Positions 35,143 to 43,779 of a stretch of 64,000 nucleotides of DNA are shown here, in pieces. Positions within the stretch are counted from its first letter, which is position 1. Each line of letters starts with the position of its first letter. The position numbers and the translations under genes are program-made. The stretch covers positions 124,001 to 188,000 of the forward strand of contig JAFLEI010000006.1 in the NCBI GenBank assembly GCA_017301975.1, given 5' to 3'. Origin of the DNA: Verrucomicrobiota bacterium. GTDB taxonomy: Bacteria > Verrucomicrobiota > Verrucomicrobiia > Verrucomicrobiales > Verrucomicrobiaceae. The notes beneath the pieces are model-generated. The model did not search any database. It had not been told where the DNA came from and was given only the letters and a program-made list of their open reading frames with translations.

Positions 35143-36437
35143 GACAGTTTGGCGGCGAATTGAACCGGCTGGCAGTGAGTTTTGCTTCTGGAGCCTTTGA
35201 GTTTTTTCGCCTCGACCAGTTCTTCGTAAACACGTGCGACACGAGCTGCCACAGCGGGCACGTCATATTCCGCTCGTACATGATCCAGAGCTTCCGAGCT
35301 GAGGTGGCGGTGCAGCTTGTTGTTAATCATGAGTGTGTCGATGGCGGAGTGAAAATCCGCCGTTTGATCCAGGTCAAAAAGAATACCTGTGCGGCCGTGC
35401 TCGATCAGGGAGGCAGGGCCGGATGTGCGTGAAGAAAGCACCGGAGTGCCTGCGGCCCAGGCTTCAAGGATGACAATGCCGAAGGGTTCGGCGGTGGAGC
35501 AAAGCACAAAGAGACGTGCGGACTGGATGAGGACGACCAACTGCGGACAGCCTGATTCAAGGCCTCCGGTGAGAAGGACGTCAGCGGCCAGACCAAGACG
35601 GGCGATTTCACGATTCAGTTCTTCGACAACGGACTGAGTCGTCCCGGCGCCGATGAGAACGAGCATGGCGCGTGGGTGGCGGCGTTTGATCGCGGGCAAC
35701 TGTCGCACGAGCCAAGGCAGGTTCTTGGCAGGATCAAGGCGCGCGACGTTGACAATGAGATCTCGGTTGGCGATCTGCGGGTAGGCTTTGAGCGCGGCTG
35801 CGCGGCCATCCGCAGCATATTGTGCAGCCGGAACGGAGTGTGGCTGCACGATGATGCGCTGCCGCGGGTATTTTTCCTGGAGCAAGGCCGCTTCGCGCGG
35901 GTTGCAGGTGAAGACTGCATCTGTGTTTTGCAGCAAGCGGCGGCTGCGCACGAGCGCGCCGAGTGCCTTGCCCCACTCGAAACCGCCTTTTAACGGGGCG
36001 GCAGGTTTGGCATTCACTTCATCGTGAATATCGAGAGCACCTCCGTGCAAGGTAATCACGTGAGGAACGCCGCGAGACCTTGCTGCCAGCAGGCTGATGC
36101 CGGCTATGCGATTGAGCGCATGAGAGTGCATCACCTGTGAACCGCTGGCACGCAGCTGCCAGAACAGTTCAAAGGAAAACAGATTGCCACCCCATGAAAC
36201 GAGCGCCTCGCGCTGAGCTGCGGAAATCCCAATGACGGGAACGAAGGCACGGTAGCGCTGAAACCGGGCGCCCGCATCGCGCCAAGAATCAATGTCGCTG
36301 TGCGAGGCGTTATGTGGAGCATGCACCAGGGAGGAAATGCCATGCATTTGGAGGCCTTGAACAAGGCGCTGCACGGCAGTCTCGCTTCCGCCCCACTGGG
36401 CCGGATCGTATTTGTGGAGAATGTGTGAGGCTTGCAT
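35139..36437 (-). CDS. Glycosyltransferase family 4 (GT-B)
   Basis: About 432 residues. The N-terminus MQASHILHKYDPAQWGGSET gives the glycine loop of the acceptor domain. ITLHGG, the donor-domain LIVNVARLDPAKNLPWLVRQL and the E-x7-E motif in TAEPFGIVILEAWAAGTPVL follow. I chose the ATG at 36437. The longer frame to 36563 would overlap the kinase-like gene by 118 bp, and its extra residues have no family counterpart. It is preceded by the anti-sigma ATPase gene (9 bp) and followed by the GT2 stub with an ATGA overlap. Confidence 0.88.
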   Translation of the reverse strand: MQASHILHKYDPAQWGGSETAVQRLVQGLQMHGISSLVHAPHNASHSDIDSWRDAGARFQRYRAFVPVIGISAAQREALVSWGGNLFSFELFWQLRASGSQVMHSHALNRIAGISLLAARSRGVPHVITLHGGALDIHDEVNAKPAAPLKGGFEWGKALGALVRSRRLLQNTDAVFTCNPREAALLQEKYPRQRIIVQPHSVPAAQYAADGRAAALKAYPQIANRDLIVNVARLDPAKNLPWLVRQLPAIKRRHPRAMLVLIGAGTTQSVVEELNREIARLGLAADVLLTGGLESGCPQLVVLIQSARLFVLCSTAEPFGIVILEAWAAGTPVLSSRTSGPASLIEHGRTGILFDLDQTADFHSAIDTLMINNKLHRHLSSEALDHVRAEYDVPAVAARVARVYEELVEAKKLKGSRSKTHCQPVQFAAKLS

Positions 36438-36445
36438 GGGGGAGA

Positions 36446-36961
36446 TCACGTGGCCTGAAGCGCAGTTGGATTTTTTCGGAAAGGGGGCGCTGATATGCTC
36501 GCCTGTTTTGCGCAGCGGGTCTGCGGGGGCAAAGGAGGTGCTTTGCGCCGAGACTTCAGACAAAGCACATTGTGCCCCTCGCCACGAAGGTAAGACACAT
36601 GATCGGTGAGAGAACTGATGATGAAGAGGCCGCGCCCATGATCACATTCATCATCTTCCGGCAACTCCACCTTGTTCGGCCAGTCAAAGCCGCTGGTGTG
36701 ATCGGTGATGCGGACTTCGATGTCTTGCGGGGACAGGGTTGCTTCGATGCGGACCGTGAGCCGGGACTGTTCGGGGGTGGCGTAATTCACAGCATTGTTC
36801 GCCGCTTCCGCCAGCACGAGCTCCCATTGCGGGCACTCGTCCGGCAGGATCTGCGGATCTGCCAGCCATTCAATGACCGAGCGAACGGCATCGCGCGCAT
36901 CATCCAGGGTTGCTGGAAAATCGAGCCGGAAGCCGTCGAATTGCTGCTGAGGAATCGACAT
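36446..36961 (-). CDS. RsbW/SpoIIAB-type anti-sigma factor serine kinase (HATPase_c_2)
   Basis: About 171 residues with a GHKL ATPase fold and no His-kinase dimerisation domain. The N box is ELVLAEAANNAVNYA near residue 57, the G1 box is ITDHTSGFDWP near 88-97, and the G2 box is GRGLFIISSLTD near 111. In partner-switch systems such proteins bind a sigma factor or other target, and phosphorylate a STAS antagonist on Ser. Two STAS domains occur in the same operon, fused to the WecG-type transferase. I chose the ATG at 36961. The C-terminal 35 residues are Pro/Lys-rich. No PP2C phosphatase or sigma gene is visible in the window. Confidence 0.85.
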   Translation of the reverse strand: MSIPQQQFDGFRLDFPATLDDARDAVRSVIEWLADPQILPDECPQWELVLAEAANNAVNYATPEQSRLTVRIEATLSPQDIEVRITDHTSGFDWPNKVELPEDDECDHGRGLFIISSLTDHVSYLRGEGHNVLCLKSRRKAPPLPPQTRCAKQASISAPPFRKNPTALQAT

Positions 36962-36978
36962 GAGCAATCAAGCGTGGA

Positions 36979-37200
36979 TCATTCAAAAACGCGATGAAGT
37001 TCTCCTTCGGGACTCTGCGCATGAAGGACAACCTGCAACAGTGCTCCAGGCACTGCACGCGGGCAGATTTTAGGCAGAAAGGCGCCGGCTTCCGTGATGA
37101 TGTCGTTCGCATCCCAGGCAAAATGGAATGGGAACACCCTTGCGAAATGTCGCATGCTGACATGACCGTGGTCCAATAAACTGGAACTTGCCCTGTTCAT
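36979..37200 (-). CDS. Small HNOBA/PAS-like sensor fragment
   Basis: A 73-residue frame ending 17 bp before the RsbW-like gene. The core RHFARVFPFHFAWDANDI, followed by a Gly-less AGAFLPKICP segment and VPGALLQVVLHAQSPEGE, resembles the start of HNOBA (heme-NO-binding-associated) PAS-like sensor domains of the form FPFH-hh-D-x4-I. No effector domain follows in this frame. It may be a free small sensor module or the remnant of a larger sensor gene. The assignment rests on pattern recall and is weak. Confidence 0.35.
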   Translation of the reverse strand: MNRASSSLLDHGHVSMRHFARVFPFHFAWDANDIITEAGAFLPKICPRAVPGALLQVVLHAQSPEGELHRVFE

Positions 37201-37501
37201 GCGGCGAGGGATGTCCAGCGTATCTGAAAGGCATCGGAGGCAACCCTGGATGCTTTCGATTCAGCCAGAATGACAGCCGGTGACGTGTCATCGGATCGTA
37301 AGGAAACGGGCGCTGAGATTGAATTCAAAGTCACAGCATCACCGGACCGAAAACCAGTTTCGGGTATGTCGGTGGGATGATCTTCAATGCCTTTTGTGCT
37401 GATGATGTACATGCGAAGAGAACTGGGTGTTCGCAAATATCGCCGTTCACGCCGGGCAGTCATTCCCCACAGATGCGGGGTATCATTCATCCCGAGCTGA
37501 T
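37201..37501. other. Intergenic stretch without recognised gene
   Basis: Between the small sensor fragment and the VanZ-like gene. Short frames exist on both strands but none resembles a protein family. Promoters for the minus-strand operon at 36.96 kb would have to lie here. I see no clear -35/-10 pair. Confidence 0.5.
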
Positions 37502-38506
37502 TTATGGACGGCTTGCTCTTGCTTGAGCGGACTCAGGCAGGTCCTCGCGCGGCAGCAAGCGAAGCTGGTGGATTTGAAGAGATGCCGCCGGTTCTCCTGC
37601 TGCCAAAAAGACTACCAACTGATGGACATGCCGGGTGAGATCAGCCTCTGGCCATTGGATTTGGATTCGGTGCCGCCCAGGCTGCATCCACCCGCCGGCG
37701 CGAAGTCGTGACGCTTTTGTTCCTTTCAAATCCAGCCGCAAGCCCACTTCGACTGCCTCCGAAGCCTCCAAGGTTCCATCAATCTCCAGGCGATCAAAGT
37801 GAGTCCAGTCACGATCGAGGGTGTCTAGATGCGCGCTGGCCGCTTGTTGACTGGTGCGATCGAGGATCATACGGCCAGACGGCATGGTTTGATGGTCGCT
37901 GGAGTCCGGGGCAGGTTCCATAGACCAGAAAAAGCCCCCTGATTTTCCGGTGAAATCGGTCAGCACGGGAAATCGCCTGTCGGCAGATTGCCGTGCCATC
38001 ATGACCTGTGCGGTCCAGACGAAAGGTGGTGACAGGAGGCCCGCGACGGCCATGACTCGCATGATTACTCGCAGCCTTGTCGATCGAAACAGGACCGCGC
38101 TGTTCCAGAGGGTGCCTGCGATGATTCCCGCAAGGTCCCACATGAGATCCCGGATGTCTGCGGTTCGGTGAAACCAGGGCTGGATGATTTCCACCAAGGC
38201 AGCCAAAAGGCATGCAGAAAGAGCCGCCGAAAACAGGCTGAGCTTGTTACTGCCGGTGCTGGTTCGGAACAAAGCCTCCAATGCCACGCAGCAGATCCCC
38301 ATCAAGGGTGCATGCATGCGATTGAGGCACTCGGCTCTCCAGCCTGAATTCCAACCTTCTGGCAGCGGCAGCATGAAAGCGAGACCGAACCCGACCAGGA
38401 GGGACGAGCGAATCAAAGTGGGCAGAGATAAACGCTTCACACCGGGTGATTTCAAAGAGGACGCGAAACGCAGGGTACCGCGGAGCCAAAACCTGGCAAT
38501 TGCCAT
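37502..38506 (-). CDS. VanZ-like membrane protein with C-terminal extracytoplasmic domain
   Basis: About 334 residues from the ATG at 38506. The N-terminal half has about four hydrophobic segments and the VanZ hallmark ALVEIIQPWFHRTADIRD followed by LAGIIAGTL. The C-terminal 170 residues (from about 165) are soluble and contain alternating hydrophobic strands, suggesting a beta-rich domain outside the membrane. VanZ-like proteins are frequent in bacterial polysaccharide loci; their activity is not settled. A GTG at 38566 is an alternative start. It is divergent from the YdcF-like gene. Confidence 0.78.
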   Translation of the reverse strand: MAIARFWLRGTLRFASSLKSPGVKRLSLPTLIRSSLLVGFGLAFMLPLPEGWNSGWRAECLNRMHAPLMGICCVALEALFRTSTGSNKLSLFSAALSACLLAALVEIIQPWFHRTADIRDLMWDLAGIIAGTLWNSAVLFRSTRLRVIMRVMAVAGLLSPPFVWTAQVMMARQSADRRFPVLTDFTGKSGGFFWSMEPAPDSSDHQTMPSGRMILDRTSQQAASAHLDTLDRDWTHFDRLEIDGTLEASEAVEVGLRLDLKGTKASRLRAGGWMQPGRHRIQIQWPEADLTRHVHQLVVFLAAGEPAASLQIHQLRLLPREDLPESAQARASRP

Positions 38507-38585
38507 GATGACGAAGTGACGAAAGGTTGGAGCAGGACAAGCAAGGCGGGTTTCAGGGGCGAACACAGAGGCATTTCTTTATCCA

Positions 38586-39401
38586 GTGGTTGCAGAGCGA
38601 ACCCCTGCGGCTCTACTTCTTGGAGTGAACACGCTTTTGAAAATCGCCCTGCAATTGAGTCAGCCTTTATGTTTAATCTGGCTCCTGCTGGGACTTTGGC
38701 TGTTGCGCCTGTTTTGGAAACGGCGAAGCAGCGGCTTGTGGGTGCCTGCCTCCGCCTGGCTGATGCTCACGGCAATCTCTTGCACGCCAATAGCGTCCGT
38801 TTTCCTGGCAAGTCTTGAGGATCAGAATCCCAAGGTCCCATTGGAGCAGATCCCTGCCGCAGATGCGATTTTGTGCTTGGGTGGTGGCGCGGAGCCGTCA
38901 TTGTCAGAGCCCACGGGATTTCACCTGAAAATTGGAGCTGACCGCCTGACTACAGCACTCACGCTCGCGGCGGCGGGGAAGGCTCCTATGCTGATCCTCG
39001 GAGGCGGCGGTTTTCCGCATGAGGGAAGGATGTTTTCAGAGGCAGATGCAGTTCGTGACTATCTCTCAGCCCACGTTCCTCTCAACACCCAAGTGCATAG
39101 CCTGGGAGCGTGCAGCGACACCCATGACGAGGCTTTGAAGGTCGCGGATTTGATGAAGCAGCGCGGATTGAAGCGACTTTTGCTCGTCACCAGCGCGAAC
39201 CACATGCCGCGTGCCGCGGCCACCTTCAGCAAGGCAGGGGTGCAGGTGACTGCTGTTCCCTGCAACTATCACAGCAGCCTCAATCGCGTGGGTGATCTTC
39301 ACTGGTTTCATTGGCCCAGCCACCATGGGTTTGAGATTTTTTCCTTTTGGATTCATGAGGTCATCGGCCACTATGTGTATCGCTGGCGCGGGTGGATTTG
39401 A
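38586..39401 (+). CDS. YdcF/ElyC-type DUF218 membrane protein
   Basis: 271 residues (GTG start). Two N-terminal membrane helices are followed by the DUF218 domain: ADAILCLGGGAE, then PMLILGGGG, and RLLLVTSANHMPRAAATFSK near residue 200. ElyC and related DUF218 proteins influence envelope polysaccharide and carrier-lipid metabolism. The locus supports an envelope role but the biochemical activity is unknown. A GTG at 38624 (NTLLKIAL) is an alternative start. The gene is divergent from the VanZ-like gene. Confidence 0.85.
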   Translation: MVAERTPAALLLGVNTLLKIALQLSQPLCLIWLLLGLWLLRLFWKRRSSGLWVPASAWLMLTAISCTPIASVFLASLEDQNPKVPLEQIPAADAILCLGGGAEPSLSEPTGFHLKIGADRLTTALTLAAAGKAPMLILGGGGFPHEGRMFSEADAVRDYLSAHVPLNTQVHSLGACSDTHDEALKVADLMKQRGLKRLLLVTSANHMPRAAATFSKAGVQVTAVPCNYHSSLNRVGDLHWFHWPSHHGFEIFSFWIHEVIGHYVYRWRGWI

Positions 39402-39812
39402 GGAAGCCTTGTCCATTTTGGCTGCAGACCAACAGGCAGCCGTCTCGAGGGGGCAATGATGTAAAAATGGTAAGAGAGCATTTAAAAATGCACCATTCGT
39501 TTACGGGTGAAGAATGTCTGTTCAGAAGTCGATTTTCGCGATCCCTAGGCACGCTCCGCTCCAGCATCGCTGACTTGTCTGTGGGTTGGACACGTTTAAG
39601 ATTTCACGTCTGCCTGGAGGGCTCCATGCCTGACGGGCTGCGGCCTCGGCCTTATGCAGTTCTTACCCGAAGATATGCAGGTATCAGACTGCCATACACG
39701 GCTCCTGCGTAACTAGCAGACCCTGCTAACTTTTGTGAAAAGTGCATTGCCGTAAAGTGGGCTTTGACAGCCTTCTATGTCGCCGCGAAATAGAAACTGA
39801 TTTCATCAGAAA
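39402..39812. other. Intergenic stretch without recognised gene
   Basis: Four hundred bases with no credible coding region on either strand. A weak sigma-70-like pair (TTGACA at 39764-39769 and AAATAG at 39788-39793, spacer 18) occurs near the right end. The sequence becomes AT-richer towards the following glycosyltransferase gene. Confidence 0.5.
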
Positions 39813-39828
39813 TGGCACAAATAAGGCA
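39813..39828 (+). promoter_or_regulatory. Candidate sigma-54 promoter
   Basis: TGGCACAAATAAGGCA matches the sigma-54 consensus TGGCAC-R-N4-TTGCW at the whole -24 element, the R, the invariant GC of the -12 element and the final W. It misses the TT before GC. It sits 18 bp before the glycosyltransferase ATG at 39846, implying a very short leader. A sigma-54 activator gene is in the window at 14239. The match could be chance. Confidence 0.3.
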
Positions 39829-39845
39829 ATCCAATTTCATCAACT

Positions 39846-41075
39846 ATGCGCATTCTCTGGGTCAAGACAGGTCCCCTTCACCCTATAGACACCGGTGGGA
39901 AGAGGCGCACACATGCGATGCTGACTGAAATCAGCCGAGAACACGAGGTCACCTACCTCTCGCTTTTACCCGACGGCACAGTGCTGGATGACAAAGAAGC
40001 AGATGATGACTATGCAGCACACAAGATATGGATTTCCACCCGGATCGCTCCCAAGTGGACGTTTCAATTTTGGTTCGACTTGATCCGGAGCACAATTTTC
40101 AGCTCCAAACCCTACGCATTGGAGAAGTATGAGGTGCTCCCTATGCGCAAGAAATTGCAAGAGATGTCCGCCACGGGAGGGTTCGACTTGGTGATCTGCG
40201 ACTTTTTGGCCCCTGCGTTGAACTTTGTGGGACTGCGCTTCTCAGCGCCAGCAGTGTTGTTTCAGCACAACATCGAATCTCAGATCTGGAAGCGGCTGGC
40301 ATTAAGCCAGACTTCCGTATTGAAAAGTTGGTATTTTCGCATTCAATACCTCAGGATGAAGAAGTGGGAGGCAAAACTCTCCGCACTTTTTGACGGCGTG
40401 ATCACAGTTTCTTCGGAAGACTCGGAGATTGCACGGGCTGAATACGGCCTCACCAATGTTCTTGGGCACGTGCCGACGGGAGTAGATGTGGCAACTTTCC
40501 GGCCGAGTGTTCAAGGCAACTCCGACAGGCCTTTCACCATTGGATTCCTCGGTTCCATGGACTGGCGGCCTAACGTTGATGCGTGCCTGTACTTTGTCCG
40601 CGAGATACTTCCGAGGGTCTGGGAGATGCTCCCGCAGAGCCGCCTCAAAATCATCGGGCGGAATCCACCCAGCAGTCTTCACAATCTGGCCTCCATTGAT
40701 GCGCGGATTGAGGTAACCGGTACGGTTGATGATGTGCAACCGTATGTACATCAATGCCACGTCATCGCGGTGCCCCTCATGGCGGGTGGAGGTACCCGTA
40801 TCAAGATTTACGAAGCGATGGCGATGGGGGTTCCGGTGGTATCGACAACTATTGGAGCAGAAGGACTGGCGGTCACGCATGGCGAGGACATTCTGCTTGC
40901 GGATGGCTCCGCCGACTTCTCCGCCGCGCTGGTTAAACTGGAGGGCGACCCTGAATTGTCTTCGAAATTAGCCGTTAAGGCTCGCGAGCAAATGGAATTG
41001 TGCCATTCATGGGCCGCAGCCACGCGTTGTTTCATGAAACTGTGCATGCTGCGCCTCTCCTCAACATCGACATAA
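39846..41075 (+). CDS. Glycosyltransferase family 4 (GT-B)
   Basis: 409 residues. The N-terminal motif MRILWVKTGPLHPIDTGGKR gives the acceptor-side glycine loop. LFQHNIES and TVSSEDSEIA are in the middle. The donor domain opens with IGFLGSMDWRPNVDACLYF and has GGGTRIKIYEAMAMGVPVV as its nucleotide-sugar site. This resembles the sugar transferases of exopolysaccharide loci. Its intact GSMDWRPNVDA segment is the counterpart of the point where the truncated enzyme at 32018 breaks off. A methyltransferase gene follows 4 bp later on the same strand. Confidence 0.9.
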   Translation: MRILWVKTGPLHPIDTGGKRRTHAMLTEISREHEVTYLSLLPDGTVLDDKEADDDYAAHKIWISTRIAPKWTFQFWFDLIRSTIFSSKPYALEKYEVLPMRKKLQEMSATGGFDLVICDFLAPALNFVGLRFSAPAVLFQHNIESQIWKRLALSQTSVLKSWYFRIQYLRMKKWEAKLSALFDGVITVSSEDSEIARAEYGLTNVLGHVPTGVDVATFRPSVQGNSDRPFTIGFLGSMDWRPNVDACLYFVREILPRVWEMLPQSRLKIIGRNPPSSLHNLASIDARIEVTGTVDDVQPYVHQCHVIAVPLMAGGGTRIKIYEAMAMGVPVVSTTIGAEGLAVTHGEDILLADGSADFSAALVKLEGDPELSSKLAVKAREQMELCHSWAAATRCFMKLCMLRLSSTST

Positions 41076-41079
41076 ACCC

Positions 41080-41913
41080 ATGTCTGCCGAACACGAACGC
41101 TCACCTGAACGACTGCGTCACCACTTTAACGTAGAGAAAGAACTAGCCCTCCAGATGCGGAGTTCAACACGAGCTGAACGTACGCAACTTTTCAAAACGC
41201 TCTATGATCAGTTATTTGAACGAGTGCCGGACCACCCGCGGCTGACACGGCGCGACACGCCCGAGTCAAGTCGCCGTAAAGTCGAATCTCAACTTCGTCT
41301 TCTACGCCCGTTCCTCAAAAAGGAGACTGTGTTTATGGAGTTTGCACCTGGCGATTGCAGACTTGCGGCCGCCGTGGCCTCCGATGTGAAGCGCGTTATT
41401 GGCATCGACATCTCCGACCAGCGTGCGCTGGGAGATCATCCTCCAGCCAATTTTGAACTCGTTGTCTATGATGGTTACGAGCTTGCTGTTCCCGATGCTA
41501 CTGCTGACGTTATTTTCAGCTACCAATTTCTAGAGCACCTGCACCCAGACGATGTCGATGAGCATTTCGCCATGGTACGCCGCCTGCTCAGGCCTGGCGG
41601 GGTGTATGTTTTCGACACCCCGCATCGTTACTCGGGCCCACATGACATCTCGCGCTACTTTGGTACGCAATTGGTCTGTTTTCATTTTCAGGAATGGACC
41701 TTTCGCGAGATGCGCTCCCTCTTATTGCGTCACGGGTTTGGGAAAGCCTGTGCTTTTCGTTATGGCAAGCCACTCGGGAGTCGAATTTTGAATAGGTCTA
41801 ACGACATCCTTGAAAGGGTGGTGGGGATGCTGCCCTTCTCCATACGCCAACGCATTAGCGCCCACTTGTTTCCCTCCGTCACCGTGGCAGCAACACTTCA
41901 CGAAAGCTCTTAA
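41080..41913 (+). CDS. Class I SAM-dependent methyltransferase
   Basis: 277 residues. The SAM-binding segment is VFMEFAPGDCRLAAAVASD near residue 85-103. The acidic end of strand two is GIDIS, and the later motif is FSYQFLEHLHPDDVDEHF, followed by LLRPGGVYVFDTPHRYSG. The first 75 residues have charged helices. It probably methylates a sugar in the polysaccharide pathway, because it lies 4 bp after a glycosyltransferase gene. The substrate is not predictable. Confidence 0.85.
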   Translation: MSAEHERSPERLRHHFNVEKELALQMRSSTRAERTQLFKTLYDQLFERVPDHPRLTRRDTPESSRRKVESQLRLLRPFLKKETVFMEFAPGDCRLAAAVASDVKRVIGIDISDQRALGDHPPANFELVVYDGYELAVPDATADVIFSYQFLEHLHPDDVDEHFAMVRRLLRPGGVYVFDTPHRYSGPHDISRYFGTQLVCFHFQEWTFREMRSLLLRHGFGKACAFRYGKPLGSRILNRSNDILERVVGMLPFSIRQRISAHLFPSVTVAATLHESS

Positions 41914-41928
41914 CGGAAATCGGGTCGA

Positions 41929-43173
41929 TCAATGAGCAAGCTTGTCATCTAGAAGGCGCAGCCTAGATGTCACCGCGCGATGCTGGGAGGGCCTGTCTTT
42001 TTCAGTCACACACTCCAAAGATGACCAATGATGGTCATAGAACACATAATCAATGCGCATCCATGGCCCACCTAGGCTCAGGGGGTTGCGTGTAGCGCCT
42101 GGCAAAGTGAATCCGAATCCCGAGCCAGACGCCAAATGAGAATCCCCCAGTTCCTTGGTGATCGAACGGTGAATCCATCCGGTGCTTGGGGCGTTGAAGT
42201 CGCCAGCGACAACGCATGGGTTGGGATCGGTCCGCACAGCGTGCAAAATTTTCTCCACATCGGCCATTTGACCGTCCCAAAACGTCTGGTATTCCCGACG
42301 CTTTTTCGCCCAAGGTGTGCCAGGCACCCCCAAAACGCCCCACAAAAAAGCTCCCCGCTTATAAAAACTCAGAACGTCTCGTGGGGTTCGCAGGTGGACA
42401 ACAAAAATGGAGACAGGATGACCGTTCCAATCGATGACAAAACGGGCAACCGCGCCATTCAGGGGTGATTCAGGAGTGCCTAGCGCAGCACTCTCTGTGA
42501 TCGGATAGCGGCTGATCAACGTGAGTTCACCCAAACTGACTCCATGTTTAAATTCAGCATAGTCTGGTGAACGAAGGAACCCATCAGCTCTCCCTGAAGC
42601 CTCCTGAAACGCAATGAGATCAGGACTTGTGGCGTTTTTAAACGGTTGGAGACTCTGGTTCATATGCTGCCCACGGTTGTAGGTCATAATTGTCAATTCG
42701 TCATCCAAATGCGGGCTTCCGTCAGTTGGCTTATGAACCAATCCATACCCCAGCCATCCCCATAGGAGCAAAGCCACCGTTGCAATCTGCGCCAGAAAAG
42801 ATGGCCGATGAAAGATCAGAGCGAGAGGCAGCAGCACGAAGAATGGTAAAAGCCATGCAAGCGGAGGGACATACAGGAGAAATGCCGAGGTTATGTTCTT
42901 TTCTCCCACCCAGCTCAGCGCAAGCCACAGAGCAACACAGAAGCCGCAGTAAGTCACAGCAAGCGAAAAAATGGCTCCTCGAAAAATGCGCAATATGAGA
43001 CTTCCCAACACGCCTTTTTCTGCGGCCGCGACCAGACGGTGCCCGAACCTGGCAACTTTTTGGTTAAACCATCGCTCACCAAAATTACCGCTCCCAGCAT
43101 GTGGCGTGCCGGCCAATGTGACTGACGAAGGCTCTTTAGCAGTTGCCAATTCCTTCCCTGTATCGGTGCTCAT
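41929..43173 (-). CDS. Membrane endonuclease/exonuclease/phosphatase (EEP) family protein
   Basis: 414 residues. After a soluble N-terminus of about 65 residues come three hydrophobic helices (about 68-145). An EEP domain follows from about 165: LTIMTYNRGQHM, LIAFQEASG with the catalytic Glu, VVAGDFNAPSTGW, IDYVFYDH and the terminal SQHRAVTSRL His. Family members cleave phosphodiester or phosphate-ester bonds; membrane-bound ones of this type are seen near polysaccharide genes. Its start overlaps the prepilin-like gene stop by 4 bp. Confidence 0.85.
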   Translation of the reverse strand: MSTDTGKELATAKEPSSVTLAGTPHAGSGNFGERWFNQKVARFGHRLVAAAEKGVLGSLILRIFRGAIFSLAVTYCGFCVALWLALSWVGEKNITSAFLLYVPPLAWLLPFFVLLPLALIFHRPSFLAQIATVALLLWGWLGYGLVHKPTDGSPHLDDELTIMTYNRGQHMNQSLQPFKNATSPDLIAFQEASGRADGFLRSPDYAEFKHGVSLGELTLISRYPITESAALGTPESPLNGAVARFVIDWNGHPVSIFVVHLRTPRDVLSFYKRGAFLWGVLGVPGTPWAKKRREYQTFWDGQMADVEKILHAVRTDPNPCVVAGDFNAPSTGWIHRSITKELGDSHLASGSGFGFTLPGATRNPLSLGGPWMRIDYVFYDHHWSSLECVTEKDRPSQHRAVTSRLRLLDDKLAH

Positions 43174-43469
43174 TTCTCCAATTTCAGGTCACCTTCAACT
43201 GCGGGCACCCTTGGAGTAACTTCTTTTTTGAGGTCTGAAGGCTTTGGTTGACCCAAGCCTGGAGGGGTCGCTTTAGAAGACAACGGCGCAGTTGCAGTCA
43301 TGGAGGCATCTCCGCCCTTCTTCTGCCATTCGGAATCCTGAGCTCCTTGCGGCTTACTGATTCCTTTGTTGTAAACAGCAAGCGATACCATGCTGAACAG
43401 TGTCAGAATAAAGAGCATGAGGAGGGACTCTGCAAAAGTGAATCCGCGTTTTGAGTGGAAGATTGACAT
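43170..43469 (-). CDS. Prepilin-like small membrane protein
   Basis: 99 residues. The N-terminus has a type IV prepilin leader: a short basic segment, KRG, then FTFAESLLMLFILTLFSMVS, with Glu at position +5 after the cleavage Gly. The C-terminal 55 residues are Pro/Lys/Ser-rich and not pilin-like. It could be a minor pseudopilin or an exported protein anchored by a pilin-type helix. It overlaps the EEP gene by 4 bp (ATGA), which suggests a linked function. Confidence 0.7.
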   Translation of the reverse strand: MSIFHSKRGFTFAESLLMLFILTLFSMVSLAVYNKGISKPQGAQDSEWQKKGGDASMTATAPLSSKATPPGLGQPKPSDLKKEVTPRVPAVEGDLKLEK

Positions 43470-43569
43470 CTAGATTTGACGTGAGAAGGCTAAATTGGAC
43501 ACGCCAAGATTAACGTAGCGTTGAACGTATGAGGCAGAGTCCGGAACTGGACTAAGATAGTTTTATTCC

Positions 43570-43779
43570 TCAATGGTTAGCATTATGAGCGTCCACATGT
43601 TGAAAGCGCATCGAAAAAAGCGGACTCTCCCTCTGGAGCGCTTTGGGAACAAAAGTCGAAGGCGCGCTGCTCATGCCCTGTCCCCCAAAATAATTACCGT
43701 TTTTGCTATGTCCAAAGGGATAAGAACAATTTGACAGAGCAAAAGCTATCAATAGTGAAGCGGTCACACGAATGATCAT
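43570..43779 (-). CDS. Small putative lipoprotein
   Basis: 69 residues with a short basic N-terminus, the hydrophobic run ASLLIAFA and a lipobox LSNC (Cys18). The mature part of about 50 residues has no recognised domain. It lies about 100 bp upstream of the prepilin-like gene on the same strand, in an AT-rich part of the window. It is likely but not certain to be a gene. Confidence 0.5.
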   Translation of the reverse strand: MIIRVTASLLIAFALSNCSYPFGHSKNGNYFGGQGMSSAPSTFVPKALQRESPLFSMRFQHVDAHNANH

